From NCBI GenBank assembly GCA_016932475.1, contig JAFGCU010000049.1, forward strand, positions 62,001-126,000: a stretch of DNA of 64,000 bases, written 5' to 3'. The position numbers and the translations under genes are program-made. This DNA is from Anaerolineales bacterium (GTDB taxonomy: Bacteria > Chloroflexota > Anaerolineae > Anaerolineales > RBG-16-64-43). The notes under the pieces are model-generated. The model did not search any database, had not been told where the DNA came from, and worked only from the letters and a program-made list of their open reading frames with translations. Below, in pieces: positions 7,356 to 21,736 of this stretch; position 1 is the first letter of the stretch, and every line of letters starts with the position of its first letter.

Positions 7356-8534
7356 TTACGGCAGGTAATTCAACGGATTCACATACCCCAGCGTCTCGCT
7401 CTGCATCTCAAAATGAAGGTGCGGACCGGTGGAATTGCCGGTGCTGCCGCCCAATCCGATAACCTGCCCGCGCATCACATCATATCCGCAGCCGGAGTAG
7501 ATCACGCTCAGATGGGCGTAGACCGTCTGCCAGCCGTTGCCATGATCAATCACAATCAGGTTGCCGTACCCCCAGGTGCTCCAGCCGGAGAACACCACCA
7601 CGCCGGAGTCGGACGCGTAAATGTTGTCTCCCATGGAGAGATGAATATCGATGGCATGATGCCAGTCCGCATATGGGTTTCCGCGTGAAGTGTCGCGGCC
7701 GTCGGTTGGCCAGACGAAGTAGCCGCTGCCCTGGGCGCTGCTCAGGTACGGCCCCTGGCATGCTCCCGATCCGCCCCAGGACCACTTCATACTGTCGGTG
7801 CGCCGCAAAATCGGAACCTGCCACTGGACGAATTCGCGCGAGCCGCCGGGGATGACAATCCAGGTGCCTGCGCTGATGCCGGGATTCTTCGGATCCGCGT
7901 TCGAATCGAGATTGTTGCCCGGCCAGGAGATGATCTCGACCAGCTCGACCTTGAACCGCTCGGCGATGACGTCCAGCCGGTTCCCCTCCTGCCACTGGTA
8001 GTACACGCCGTCGACCGGCAGGATGAACAGCTCCATGCCCGGCATCAGCAGGTCCGGATTGTCTTGAAGCGTGTTTTGGTTGGACCAGAACAGCGTTTCC
8101 GGCATGAGGTTGAACTTTTGCGCGATCCCGAACAGCGTGTCCCCGGTCGTGACGGTGTATACGACCACCTCCGAACGCGGTTGATCGGGAAGGTAGGTGA
8201 TGTAATTGATCGAGCGTGAAATAAACGCATTCGGATTCCCGTCGGAGGAGGCCGGCAATGCGGCCGCCGCGCGGATCGAATAGGTCGGCGTCCGCGCCTC
8301 CGGGGAGGGGTTGATTTCAATTTGCGCCGGAAGCAGTTCCAGAATCGAGGAACGCGCCAGCCAGGCGCCAACGGCGACGATCAGCAGGATCAGAAAATGA
8401 CCCGCATACCGCATGGCGGGGGCGCGCAATCCGGAGTGGGTGATCGATTCCCAGATCGACGACAGCCGCGAAGTTTCCGGCTCTTCATCTTTTCTGGGCG
8501 GGAACGGCCAGGACGGTTTATTAGATGAGTTCAT
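7356..8534 (-). CDS. LysM/M23 murein endopeptidase, membrane-anchored (paralogue B)
   Basis: 392 residues. One transmembrane segment (about residues 44-62, HFLILLIVAVGAWLA) follows a cytoplasmic N-terminus. A LysM domain (VYTVTTGDTLFGIAQKFNL) and a second, degenerate LysM-like unit precede a C-terminal M23 (LytM) metallopeptidase. Zinc-site motifs are intact: HHAIDIH (HxxxD) and GPHLHFEM (HxH). It should cut peptide cross-links in the wall outside the cell. It is a paralogue of the gene just upstream, by tandem duplication, separated by 70 bases. Confidence 0.9.
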   Translation of the reverse strand: MNSSNKPSWPFPPRKDEEPETSRLSSIWESITHSGLRAPAMRYAGHFLILLIVAVGAWLARSSILELLPAQIEINPSPEARTPTYSIRAAAALPASSDGNPNAFISRSINYITYLPDQPRSEVVVYTVTTGDTLFGIAQKFNLMPETLFWSNQNTLQDNPDLLMPGMELFILPVDGVYYQWQEGNRLDVIAERFKVELVEIISWPGNNLDSNADPKNPGISAGTWIVIPGGSREFVQWQVPILRRTDSMKWSWGGSGACQGPYLSSAQGSGYFVWPTDGRDTSRGNPYADWHHAIDIHLSMGDNIYASDSGVVVFSGWSTWGYGNLIVIDHGNGWQTVYAHLSVIYSGCGYDVMRGQVIGLGGSTGNSTGPHLHFEMQSETLGYVNPLNYLP

Positions 8535-8604
8535 GGTTTATTCGAAAGTCCATCATAGGCCTGCCCGGAGCGGCGGTCAAGCGCGCGGAGGGGAAAGGTA
8601 GGGT

Positions 8605-9702
8605 TTACGGAAGCAAACCCCACGGATTTTGGCCGACTCCGTTGTAGCGCATTTCGAAATGCAAATGCGGGCCGGTAGAGTTGCCGGTTGTCCCGCCACC
8701 CCCCAGCAAGCTCCCGGTCCATACCTGCTGGCCGCATTGCACGGCTGGATAGTCCAAATGGGCGTAGAAGGTATGCCAGCTGTTGAGGTGGTCGACGATG
8801 ACCAGGTAACCGTATCCGCGGTCGCTCCAGCCGGTAAACACCACCACGCCGGTCTGGGCGGCGTAAACCGGCTGGCCGATGTAGACCTGGATGTCAATCG
8901 CGGGATGGGTAGGTCCGAAATCGTAACCGGAAAGGTTGTGGTTGACCGTCGGCCAAGCCCAGGCATCGGTGCCCGCCGTGCCGTTGTATTTTCCCGAACA
9001 GGTACCCGGTCCAAGATTATAGGTCCGGCTGCTCCCGCCGGTAGAGACCGGCGCAACCTCCCAGGAGAAGGGGCGCCAGCCGCCGGGAATGATCACCCAA
9101 CTGCCGGTCAGGACGACCGGATCGAGCGGATTGAGGTTGTTCCCCGGCCAGTCGATGATGGCGTCCGGGGTGACATGGAATTCCGCGGCGACGGATTCCA
9201 AGCTGTCCCTTTCCTGCCACTGGTAGAAAGCGCCGTCGACGGGCAGGATGAAGAGCACCTTGCCGGGGATTAAGAAGTTGGGATCGTCTTTCAGAGTCTC
9301 CGAGTTTCCCCACAAGATGCTTTGCCAGGTCAGATGGAATTTCTCCGCGATCGTGGAAAGGCTGTCGCCCCGCATGACGGTGTATTCGGTCACCCAGGAG
9401 GATCCGCGCTCGGGAATTTCCGTATGCGGATCGACGGACCGGCGGATTTGAACGGAGTAGGATGAAGCGGAAACGTCCGGGAGGGCCTCCGGATCGATGA
9501 CAACCGTCGGGATTTCGGAACCCGCGCCGGAAACCGGGTTTGGGCTGGTAAGGTTATACGGGCTGGCGGTGAAAGCCTGCCAGGCCCAATAACCGATCGC
9601 CGAGAAGACGGCCAGGGATACCAGGCTGCCGGCCCAGAATTTCCAATTGCGCCAGGCGGGTGTTTCTTCCGCCGGGCAGGGTTCGGGCGCCGTTTCCGAC
9701 AT
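8605..9702 (-). CDS. LysM/M23 murein endopeptidase, membrane-anchored (paralogue A)
   Basis: 365 residues with the same layout as its downstream paralogue: short cytoplasmic N-terminus, one membrane span (about residues 24-45), LysM (EYTVMRGDSLSTIAEKFHL), a second weak LysM and an M23 domain with HPAIDIQ and GPHLHFEM. The ATG at 9702 overlaps the rho stop as TAATG, so the two are coupled. Divergence between the two paralogues is substantial, especially in the linker regions, so the duplication is not recent. Confidence 0.9.
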   Translation of the reverse strand: MSETAPEPCPAEETPAWRNWKFWAGSLVSLAVFSAIGYWAWQAFTASPYNLTSPNPVSGAGSEIPTVVIDPEALPDVSASSYSVQIRRSVDPHTEIPERGSSWVTEYTVMRGDSLSTIAEKFHLTWQSILWGNSETLKDDPNFLIPGKVLFILPVDGAFYQWQERDSLESVAAEFHVTPDAIIDWPGNNLNPLDPVVLTGSWVIIPGGWRPFSWEVAPVSTGGSSRTYNLGPGTCSGKYNGTAGTDAWAWPTVNHNLSGYDFGPTHPAIDIQVYIGQPVYAAQTGVVVFTGWSDRGYGYLVIVDHLNSWHTFYAHLDYPAVQCGQQVWTGSLLGGGGTTGNSTGPHLHFEMRYNGVGQNPWGLLP

Positions 9703-10982
9703 TAGAAGTTGTCCTTCGCCAGGCTTTCCAGGAATTCCATATTGTCGTTGGTTTGCTGCAGACGCTGCAGGATGGCCTCGGTGGCGGTGGTGATATCCAG
9801 GCCCGCGCCGCCGGGGGGCGGGGTGATCATCTGGCCGACCATCCGGCGCATCAGCCAGACGCGCGGGGTGATATCCGGCCCGAGCAGCAGTTCTTCGCGG
9901 CGGGTGGAGGAGCGTTCGATGTCGAAAGCCGGGAAGATTCTGCGTTCCTGGAGCTTGCGCGAGAGCAGCAGTTCCATGTTGCCGGTCCCCTTGAACTCCT
10001 CGTAGATCACGTCGTCCAGACGCGAGCCGGTATCCACCAGGCAGGTGGCGATGATCGTGAGCGATCCGCCGTCCTCGATGTTGCGCGCGGCGCCGAAGAA
10101 ACGCTTGGGCGGATAGAGAGCCGCCGGGTCGAGGCCGCCGGAGAGAGTCCGCCCGGACGGGGTGACGACAAGATTATAAGCGCGTCCGAGGCGGGTGATC
10201 GAATCCAGCAGTATGACCACATGATGGCCGATTTCCACCAGCCTTTTGGCCCGTTCGAGCGCGATTTCGGCCACCCGGACGTGCGAGGTGACCGGTTCAT
10301 CGAAAGTCGAGGCGATCACCTCGGCGTCGACCGAGCGGTCCATATCGGTCACTTCCTCGGGCCGTTCGCCGATCAGCGCCACCATCAGGTGGACGTCCGG
10401 GTATTTGATCGAAATGGAGTTGGCTATGTGTTTGAGGACGGTGGTCTTGCCGGCTTTGGGCGGGGAGACGATCAGGCCGCGCTGGCCGCGCCCGATCGGG
10501 GCGACCAGGTTAAGCAGCCGGGTGGTCAGTTCGTGCGGATCGGTCTCCAGATCGAAACGCTGATCCGGAAAAATCGGCACCAGGTCCTCAAAGATCGGCC
10601 GCTGTTTGGCGGCTTCCGGGTCCAACCCGTTGATCGCCTCCACCCGCAGCAGACCGTAATACTTCTCGGTTTCCTTCGGCGCGCGCACCTGGCCGATCAC
10701 CATATCGCCGGTGCGCAGGCTGAACCGCCGGATCTGGGACTGCGAGACGTAGATGTCGTTCTGGCCGGGAAGGTAATGATCCGCCCGCAGGAACCCGATG
10801 CCTTCGTCGACGATTTCCAGAATGCCGCCGCGCAGCTCCAGCCCCTGGCGCTCGGCGTTCGCCTGCAGCAGGCGCAGGATCAGGTCTTCCTTCTTCATCC
10901 GCGCGCCGCTGGGAATTTCGAATTCCTTGGCCATGCGGCGCATATCGACAAGGGATGTTTTTTCGAGTTCGGATATGTTCAT
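9702..10982 (-). CDS. rho: transcription termination factor Rho
   Basis: Hexameric RNA-dependent ATPase that ends transcription. 426 residues: an N-terminal Rho-N helical region (residues 1-45), a cold-shock-like RNA-binding domain ([15 protein letters not shown]) and a RecA-like core with Walker [23 protein letters not shown], Walker [17 protein letters not shown] and the R-loop region. All motor motifs are present and length is normal. It heads an operon with two wall peptidases. No strong ribosome site is seen before ATG 10982. Confidence 0.96.
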   Translation of the reverse strand: MNISELEKTSLVDMRRMAKEFEIPSGARMKKEDLILRLLQANAERQGLELRGGILEIVDEGIGFLRADHYLPGQNDIYVSQSQIRRFSLRTGDMVIGQVRAPKETEKYYGLLRVEAINGLDPEAAKQRPIFEDLVPIFPDQRFDLETDPHELTTRLLNLVAPIGRGQRGLIVSPPKAGKTTVLKHIANSISIKYPDVHLMVALIGERPEEVTDMDRSVDAEVIASTFDEPVTSHVRVAEIALERAKRLVEIGHHVVILLDSITRLGRAYNLVVTPSGRTLSGGLDPAALYPPKRFFGAARNIEDGGSLTIIATCLVDTGSRLDDVIYEEFKGTGNMELLLSRKLQERRIFPAFDIERSSTRREELLLGPDITPRVWLMRRMVGQMITPPPGGAGLDITTATEAILQRLQQTNDNMEFLESLAKDNF

Positions 10983-11170
10983 GTAGGGGCTCTCATTTCT
11001 TGAATGGGAAGGATGGACAAAAAAGGTGGCCGAATGATAGGGAGGCGGAGAAGTTAATTGTCCGAAAAAATCCGAAGATGATCCGGCGGCTTCACGGTTG
11101 GCGCCCGGTTCGCGGGCGGACGATCAACAGGAATCACGGTGCTCGGAAAATCCAGTCGGTAAAAAAAGGG

Positions 11171-11246
11171 TGGTGACCCACGGGGGACTTGAACCCTCAA
11201 CCAACTGATTAAGAGTCAGCTGCTCTACCGATTGAGCTAGTGGGCC
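11171..11246 (-). tRNA. tRNA-Lys (anticodon CTT)
   Basis: A full cloverleaf on the minus strand: acceptor GGCCCAC with GTGGGTC, D-arm AGCTCAATCGGTAGAGC, anticodon loop CTCTTAA giving CTT, T-loop GGTTCAAGTCC, discriminator A. The 3' CCA is encoded (11173-11171). One G-T pair in the acceptor stem. Confidence 0.96.
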
Positions 11247-11371
11247 AGTTTGATTTCATTCGCCCGGGCCTGCAGACCGTCCCGGCAGGTGGGTTTATGG
11301 TGAAAGAAGCATCTCAATATTACCTGAATCAACCGGAGTGTCAAGACCGGCATGGAGGCGGCGGAAAAAAA

Positions 11372-12223
11372 TCACCCGCTCCGTCCTTGGCGGATCCGAG
11401 TGGTGATCCACCCTTTGCGCGGAGCAAAAAGAAACGCCAGCAGGAAGAGGCCGGTGGCGGAAAGGACCACGGACGCGCCGGATGCGATGTTGAGGTAATA
11501 GCTGGCATACAGGCCGGTGATCCCGGCGAGGAGTCCGAACAGCGCGGAGAACAGCACCATCTCCGGGAAGCGCCGCGTCACCAGGTATGCCGTGGCGGCG
11601 GGGGTGACCAGCATGGCGGTCACGAGCGCCACCCCGGTCACCTGCAGGGACACCACGATCGTCAGCGCGATGATGATCAGAAAAGCGGTCCGCAGCAGGT
11701 CGATGGGCAGGCGGAGCGTCGCTGCCAGGATCGGGTCGAACGTGACGATCAACAACGGGCGGTACGCCAGGAACAGGAGGAGGAGGATCCCGGCGCCGAT
11801 GACGGCAATTCCGAGCAGGTCCTCCGGCCGGACACCCAGCAGGTTGCCAAACAGGATATGGCTCAGGTCGGTGGCATAGGAGCGGATCGTGCTGATCAGC
11901 GCGATCCCGAGGGCGAGGGCCGACGAGAAGAGGATCCCGATCGCGGTGTCCTCCTGCAGCGCCCCTTTCCGGGAAAGGAACGCAATGCCGGCCGCGACGG
12001 CACCGGCGGCGACCAGGGCTCCGAGCGTTAAATTAGCGCCCACCAGATAGGCCACGGCCACCCCGGGCAGGATCGAATGCGCGATCGCATCCCCGAGGAA
12101 CGCCATCGAGCGCAGGATGACAAAACAGCCGACGACGGAGCACAACACGCAGACGAGGCCGACGGCGACGAACGCGCGCTGCATGAATTCGAATTCCAGG
12201 GGAGTGAGAAGGAAGTCGATCAA
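11372..12223 (-). CDS. metal (Zn/Mn) ABC transporter permease
   Basis: ABC-3 family inner-membrane permease of the ZnuB/MntB/TroC type, 283 residues with about eight hydrophobic helices. The start chosen is TTG at 12223, preceded by GGAG at a good distance, because the upstream in-frame ATG at 12259 would overlap the ATPase gene by 29 bases with no ribosome site. Third gene of a solute-binding protein, ATPase, permease unit on the minus strand. Zinc versus manganese cannot be told from the sequence. Confidence 0.88.
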   Translation of the reverse strand: MIDFLLTPLEFEFMQRAFVAVGLVCVLCSVVGCFVILRSMAFLGDAIAHSILPGVAVAYLVGANLTLGALVAAGAVAAGIAFLSRKGALQEDTAIGILFSSALALGIALISTIRSYATDLSHILFGNLLGVRPEDLLGIAVIGAGILLLLFLAYRPLLIVTFDPILAATLRLPIDLLRTAFLIIIALTIVVSLQVTGVALVTAMLVTPAATAYLVTRRFPEMVLFSALFGLLAGITGLYASYYLNIASGASVVLSATGLFLLAFLFAPRKGWITTRIRQGRSG

Positions 12224-12230
12224 TGGGGAA

Positions 12231-13019
12231 TCACTCCGGGCAGTACTGATCGACCACAACCAGGTTGTCGAAATCGAGCGCGCTGGGGCCGAACGCGCGG
12301 CGGATGATGTCCTTGCGCATCACTTGGTCCGGCGGACCGGCGGCAATCAATGTGTGATTGAGCAGGAGGATGTGATCGAACCGGCCGGCCGCAAGATTTA
12401 AATCGTGGGTCGCCACCAGGGTCGTCACGCACATGCTGCGCAGATGCGCCAGGATTTCGATCACCTTATCCTGCGTCGTCTGATCCACGCCGTTGAAAGG
12501 CTCGTCCATCAGAAGGATGTGCGGTTCCTGAGCCAGCGCCCGGGCAAGGAAAACCCGCTGTTGCTGGCCACCCGAAAGATCGGCAAGGGAGGTATTGCGG
12601 ATCGGCAAAATGCCCATCTCGTCCATACTTCGCATAGCCACATCGGTATCTTCTTTATTTAACTTTTTAAGCCATCGTTTTTTTCCGAATCTTCCCATTA
12701 AAACAACATCCTGAACCGTAGCCGGAAACCGCCAATTGATCTCATCCCGCTGCGGCACGTATGCCAGGCAATCCACATGATGACCGAGCGGCAGGCCGTG
12801 TATCAGAACTTCGCCCCTCCGGATGGGCAGAAGACGGGTCATGACTTTTAATAATGTGGATTTGCCGGCGCCGTTCGGACCGACCAGCGCCACCCTCATC
12901 CCCTGAGGAATATTAAAGGAAACATCCGCGAGAGCAAGACCTCCGTTGTATCCCGCATCCACATGGTGGAATTCCAGACGGGCATTCTCGCACTTCGGCA
13001 CGAACGGGTCGTCCGTCAT
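12231..13019 (-). CDS. metal (Zn/Mn) ABC transporter ATP-binding protein
   Basis: 262 residues; Walker A GPNGAGKST, signature LSGGQQQR, Walker B ILLMDEP, and a switch His in VATHDLN. Homologous to ZnuC/MntB-type ATPases. The start at 13019 overlaps the stop of the binding-protein gene (ATGA). It energises import through the downstream permease. Confidence 0.93.
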   Translation of the reverse strand: MTDDPFVPKCENARLEFHHVDAGYNGGLALADVSFNIPQGMRVALVGPNGAGKSTLLKVMTRLLPIRRGEVLIHGLPLGHHVDCLAYVPQRDEINWRFPATVQDVVLMGRFGKKRWLKKLNKEDTDVAMRSMDEMGILPIRNTSLADLSGGQQQRVFLARALAQEPHILLMDEPFNGVDQTTQDKVIEILAHLRSMCVTTLVATHDLNLAAGRFDHILLLNHTLIAAGPPDQVMRKDIIRRAFGPSALDFDNLVVVDQYCPE

Positions 13020-13924
13020 CGCAGCGCCTCCACGAGGAGGTTCACATTATGCCTCATCATCGCCAGATACGTGGCCGCGATGCCGCCGGGAGGGGTGAGC
13101 GAATGCGTATACAAACCGGTGACGACGCGGCAACCGGCCTCGCGTGCGATCTGATCCGCCATCTGCGAATTGACGCACGTCTCAAGGAATATCGCCCTGG
13201 CGCCGGATGCGCGGATTTTCACCACAAGGTCCGCCATTTGGGAAGCGGTCGGCTGGGCATCCGGGCTTACACCGGGAAAAATCGAACCTAGAATCACAAA
13301 CCCATAACGGTCGGCGAAGTATCCAAGGCTTTCATGATTGGTGACCAGGATTTTCTGATCGGGGGCGATCTGTGCGACCTGAGTGGAAATCCACCGATCC
13401 AATTCATCCAGGGAAGCCGTGTACGTTTCCGCATTCCTGCGGTACAGGGACTCCCCCTCCGGGTCAAGCTGAACCAAGCCTGCGAGGATGTTGGATACAT
13501 ATGTCTTGACCAGGATCGGATTCATCCAAAAATGAGGATCGGCATCGGAGTGGGCGGATCCACCCTCGCGGGAACGACCCACAAGACCGGACGACGCGGC
13601 GACCACGATTCGCGTTCCGCCGATGGACTCCAATCCGGCTTCGAGCCAACCCTCCAAACCGGCTCCGTTGACAATCAACAGATCGCTGTCTGAGACAAGG
13701 ATCATATCCCGGGGAGTGGGTTCAAACTCATGGGGTTCGATACCGTATGGAATCAGAGGGGCCACGACCAACCGGTCGCCGGCAATGTTTTGAGCGATAT
13801 CGGCGAGAAAATTTTCCGCCGCCGTTACCGCGAACGGGGAGGGGGAGGCATCGGCCGGACGGCAGCTCCAGCCGAAAAGGGATAACAGAACCAGGGGAAG
13901 AACCATGGAAACGTTTTTTTTCAT
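13016..13924 (-). CDS. metal ABC transporter substrate-binding protein (ZnuA/TroA family)
   Basis: 302 residues from ATG at 13924; a TTG seven codons upstream is a less likely start. The signal peptide MKKNVSMVLPLVLLSLFGWSC ends at a Cys that may be lipidated, although GWSC is a poor lipobox. Metal-ligand motifs of cluster A-I proteins are seen: GIEPHEFEPTPRD, DPHFWMNP and NHESLGYFADRYGF. The usual His-rich loop is short (SAHSDADPH). The fourth ligand region reads FLETCVN. First gene of the importer operon behind a strong promoter that carries a palindrome. Confidence 0.9.
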   Translation of the reverse strand: MKKNVSMVLPLVLLSLFGWSCRPADASPSPFAVTAAENFLADIAQNIAGDRLVVAPLIPYGIEPHEFEPTPRDMILVSDSDLLIVNGAGLEGWLEAGLESIGGTRIVVAASSGLVGRSREGGSAHSDADPHFWMNPILVKTYVSNILAGLVQLDPEGESLYRRNAETYTASLDELDRWISTQVAQIAPDQKILVTNHESLGYFADRYGFVILGSIFPGVSPDAQPTASQMADLVVKIRASGARAIFLETCVNSQMADQIAREAGCRVVTGLYTHSLTPPGGIAATYLAMMRHNVNLLVEALR

Positions 13925-14048
13925 CGGATCCCGCAGAAGGAACAAAAGTTAAGGTTTTCCATGGCGGTCGGCATGCAGCATGGCACGGTTTTTGTACCCA
14001 ATGCGGTGGCGGTATTTTCTGCCGGATGCGTGTGGGTGGTGCCCGCCA

Positions 14049-14077
14049 ATAGTATAACCTTGACATAGGGGTGTCAA
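14049..14077 (-). promoter_or_regulatory. metal-importer promoter with overlapping palindromic operator
   Basis: Minus strand: -35 TTGACA (14077-14072), 17-base spacer, -10 TACTAT (14054-14049). The -35 is one half of an inverted repeat TTGACA-N6-TGTCAA (14060-14077). A metal-responsive repressor is a plausible ligand; the site does not match the Fur/Zur or DtxR consensus I know. Confidence 0.65.
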
Positions 14078-14121
14078 TCCGGACCGGTTGTGGATCCGGC
14101 GGGATACTCGCCGCCCGGGAA

Positions 14122-14151
14122 TTGAGCTGCCGTCCGCGGGAAGGTGATACA
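14122..14151 (+). promoter_or_regulatory. possible promoter of the Asp-box lipoprotein gene
   Basis: TTGAGC (14122-14127), 18-base spacer and GATACA (14146-14151), 33 bases ahead of the start codon. Both boxes are imperfect. Confidence 0.4.
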
Positions 14152-14183
14152 CTCCGGACGATGCTCGAAAGAAGGAGAGTCGG

Positions 14184-15500
14184 ATGAACACACGGACAAG
14201 AATATCGATAACCGGCCTGCTGGTGACCGTGCTCGCGGCCTGCAACCTGACCCAAACGGGAAAACCCACGGCGATCCCATGGGATACCTTGCGCGTCACT
14301 GCAACCATCGCGACGCTTCCCTCCGGCGGCCTGATCGAAGCTTCGCCAACCCCGACTTTATCCACGCCGACCCAAACTCACACGCCAACGGCGGATCCGC
14401 TGGCGGTTCCGCGGTTGGGCGCGGGTACGGCGATCGATATTCTGCGTCTGGAAATGCTGGATGCGCTGAACGGCTGGGGAATTGGCGGGCCGCGGGCGAG
14501 CGGCGCCGCGAACCGTGTCTTCGCCACCCGGGACGGGGGAGCCACCTGGGTCGAAGTCTCCCCGCCGGAACCCGTGCCGTCGGCCGGCGCGGAAGTATCG
14601 GCGGCAATCGGGTACTTTGCGGATGCCCAGACAGCATGGGTAACGTACCACGCGTCGATACCCGCGGGCGTCCCCGAAAACCCGGTGGTGTGGCGGACCG
14701 ATGACGGGGGTGAGACATGGCAGGCCGGATCCGAACTGGATACGTCCGGTCTGACCGAAACGTACTGGGTCTCGCACATCAATTTTTCCGGCAAGCAATA
14801 CGGCTGGTTGCTGGCGCATGTGGGGGCGGGCATGAATCACGATTACATCGCGCTGTACCGGACCGCCGACGGCGGCGCAACCTGGTCGCGCGTGATCGAC
14901 CCGGCGACCGACGGGGGAATCCAAAGCTGCACGAAAACCGGAATGGCGTTTTCCGACGGCTCGAACGGCTGGCTGACCGGGAACTGCAACGGAGTGCGTC
15001 CGGGCGCATTCCTCTTCCAGACGAAGGATGGCGGCTCCCATTGGGATCCGGTGAGCCTGGCGGCACCCGCCCCTCATCCGGATCTGTTCACCGCGGATCA
15101 ATACGCGTGCTGGGTGCGCGCGCCGTTCCTGAACGGCAACCAGGCGTATCTGGGCGTGGAATGCGCGGATATGGGCAATCCGGCAGCGGGCAACATCACC
15201 TTTTTGTACCGATCGAGCTCCGGCGGCGCGCCAACCCCGCAGGCCTATCCCGGCGGCGACCTGTTCACCCTGGATGGCAACCGCATCTGGGCGCTGGGGA
15301 AGGAGATCTTCCGCTCCGACACGGCGGGGGTCAGCTGGACGAAACTCGCCACGGTCACCTGGGACGGGCAGTTTGATTTCGTCGGCGCGCAGCTGGGGTG
15401 GGCGGCCGTGCGGAAGGGATCGGAATACGGATTGGTCCAGACCACCGACGGCGGCAGCCTGTGGGTTCAGCTCTCGCCCGTGATCGCCGCCGGGCCGTGA
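14184..15500 (+). CDS. lipoprotein with Asp-box beta-propeller (Ycf48/BNR-like)
   Basis: 438 residues. Lipoprotein signal MNTRTRISITGLLVTVLAAC, with LAAC as the lipobox and Cys20 as the anchor. A Thr/Pro-rich linker (about residues 50-75, SPTPTLSTPTQTHTPTADP) tethers a propeller with repeated Asp-box signatures: TRDGGATWVEV, RTDDGGETWQA, RTADGGATWSRV, QTKDGGSHWDP and QTTDGGSLWVQL. Such folds occur in sialidases and in Ycf48-type assembly factors; no catalytic residues point to an enzyme. AAGGAGAG precedes the start. Function unknown; a surface binding or scaffold role is inference. Confidence 0.82.
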   Translation: MNTRTRISITGLLVTVLAACNLTQTGKPTAIPWDTLRVTATIATLPSGGLIEASPTPTLSTPTQTHTPTADPLAVPRLGAGTAIDILRLEMLDALNGWGIGGPRASGAANRVFATRDGGATWVEVSPPEPVPSAGAEVSAAIGYFADAQTAWVTYHASIPAGVPENPVVWRTDDGGETWQAGSELDTSGLTETYWVSHINFSGKQYGWLLAHVGAGMNHDYIALYRTADGGATWSRVIDPATDGGIQSCTKTGMAFSDGSNGWLTGNCNGVRPGAFLFQTKDGGSHWDPVSLAAPAPHPDLFTADQYACWVRAPFLNGNQAYLGVECADMGNPAAGNITFLYRSSSGGAPTPQAYPGGDLFTLDGNRIWALGKEIFRSDTAGVSWTKLATVTWDGQFDFVGAQLGWAAVRKGSEYGLVQTTDGGSLWVQLSPVIAAGP

Positions 15501-15576
15501 TCCTCCGTCGTAATAGACGATTTCCCGGGAATTTAATCCCGCACAGCTCCGGTCTTTGGCTTATAATTTCCACAGC

Positions 15577-20790
<5,214 letters not shown>

Positions 20791-20839
20791 TCCCGGGAAG
20801 GAGGCGGGGGCGCATCCGCAACCCCGCATCGTACGGCTG

Positions 20840-20845
20840 TATAAT
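20840..20845 (+). promoter_or_regulatory. -10 box upstream of the PstS-like gene
   Basis: A perfect TATAAT at 20840-20845, 84 bases before the start codon. No matching -35 is visible. Confidence 0.4.
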
Positions 20846-20929
20846 CCCGGATACCCATGATATCCGCAAGCCCGGACGCGGCAGATCGCACTCCGCGGAT
20901 GGATGGGATGCCGTTTCGGCAGGGATCAC

Positions 20930-21730
20930 ATGAAAGATAAATTCCGGCGCGGATTGATTATTTCCTTGTTCGCCTCCTGCGCGCTTTCCGGCTGCCGGGA
21001 AGCGTCGGACCCGGTGGATATTCCGCGACTCACGATTGCGGCGGCCGCATCGCTCGCGCCGGCGGCTTCGGCCTTGCGGACCGGTTTTGCCGGTATCCAT
21101 CCGCAAGGGGATGCCTTCATCCTCGAACCGATGGACGACAGGGTTGTTCCCGCGGCCTTCGACGGCGGCGGGATTTCCGCTGTCTTTCAATGGCAGGAAC
21201 CGCCGGCCGAGGATTGGTCGGCGCTGATCGGGTGGACCGGCATCTGCTTCGCGGTCCATCCCGGCAATCCGGTGGAGAATATATCCGCCGTGCAGGCGCG
21301 CGCGATCTACACCGGATTGATCCGGCAATGGGAGGAAGCGGGCGGATCGTCCGGGGAGATTCATGCAATGGCTTATGAATCGGAAAGCCCGTGGGCCGCG
21401 CTGTTCGAAGGCGTCGTGCTCGCGGAAAGCCGGCTGACCGCCGGTGCCATGATCGCACCGTCGCCGGAAGCGGTTCCAGCCGCCATCGCGGCCGATCCGC
21501 AGTCGATCGGGTTTATGATGCTGTTTCAGGATGCGCCGGGTGTGCGGATCCTGACCGTGGATGGCGCCTCCGCGGATTATCCCGGACTGCTCTCCGGGGC
21601 GTACCCATTCCGTATCCCGATCTTTCTGCGGGCGCGGGAACCGGTTGCCGCGGAGATCCTCTCCTTCGCGGGCTGGGCGCAGTCGGTTTCAGGGCAGGCG
21701 ATTCTGATGCAACTTCAATCACGGGAGTAA
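20930..21730 (+). CDS. PstS-like phosphate/anion-binding lipoprotein
   Basis: 266 residues from ATG at 20930 (MKDKFRRGL). The signal peptide ends at LSGC, so the protein should be lipid-anchored. The body resembles the PBP-like domain of phosphate-binding proteins: LTIAAAASLAPAASAL near the N-terminus, then ICFAVHPGNPVENISAVQARAIYTGLIRQWEE, and a C-terminal SVSGQAILM that matches the end of PstS-type proteins. No Pst permease or ATPase genes follow, so it is an orphan; phosphate as ligand is not proven. Confidence 0.7.
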   Translation: MKDKFRRGLIISLFASCALSGCREASDPVDIPRLTIAAAASLAPAASALRTGFAGIHPQGDAFILEPMDDRVVPAAFDGGGISAVFQWQEPPAEDWSALIGWTGICFAVHPGNPVENISAVQARAIYTGLIRQWEEAGGSSGEIHAMAYESESPWAALFEGVVLAESRLTAGAMIAPSPEAVPAAIAADPQSIGFMMLFQDAPGVRILTVDGASADYPGLLSGAYPFRIPIFLRAREPVAAEILSFAGWAQSVSGQAILMQLQSRE

Positions 21731-21736
21731 ACAACG

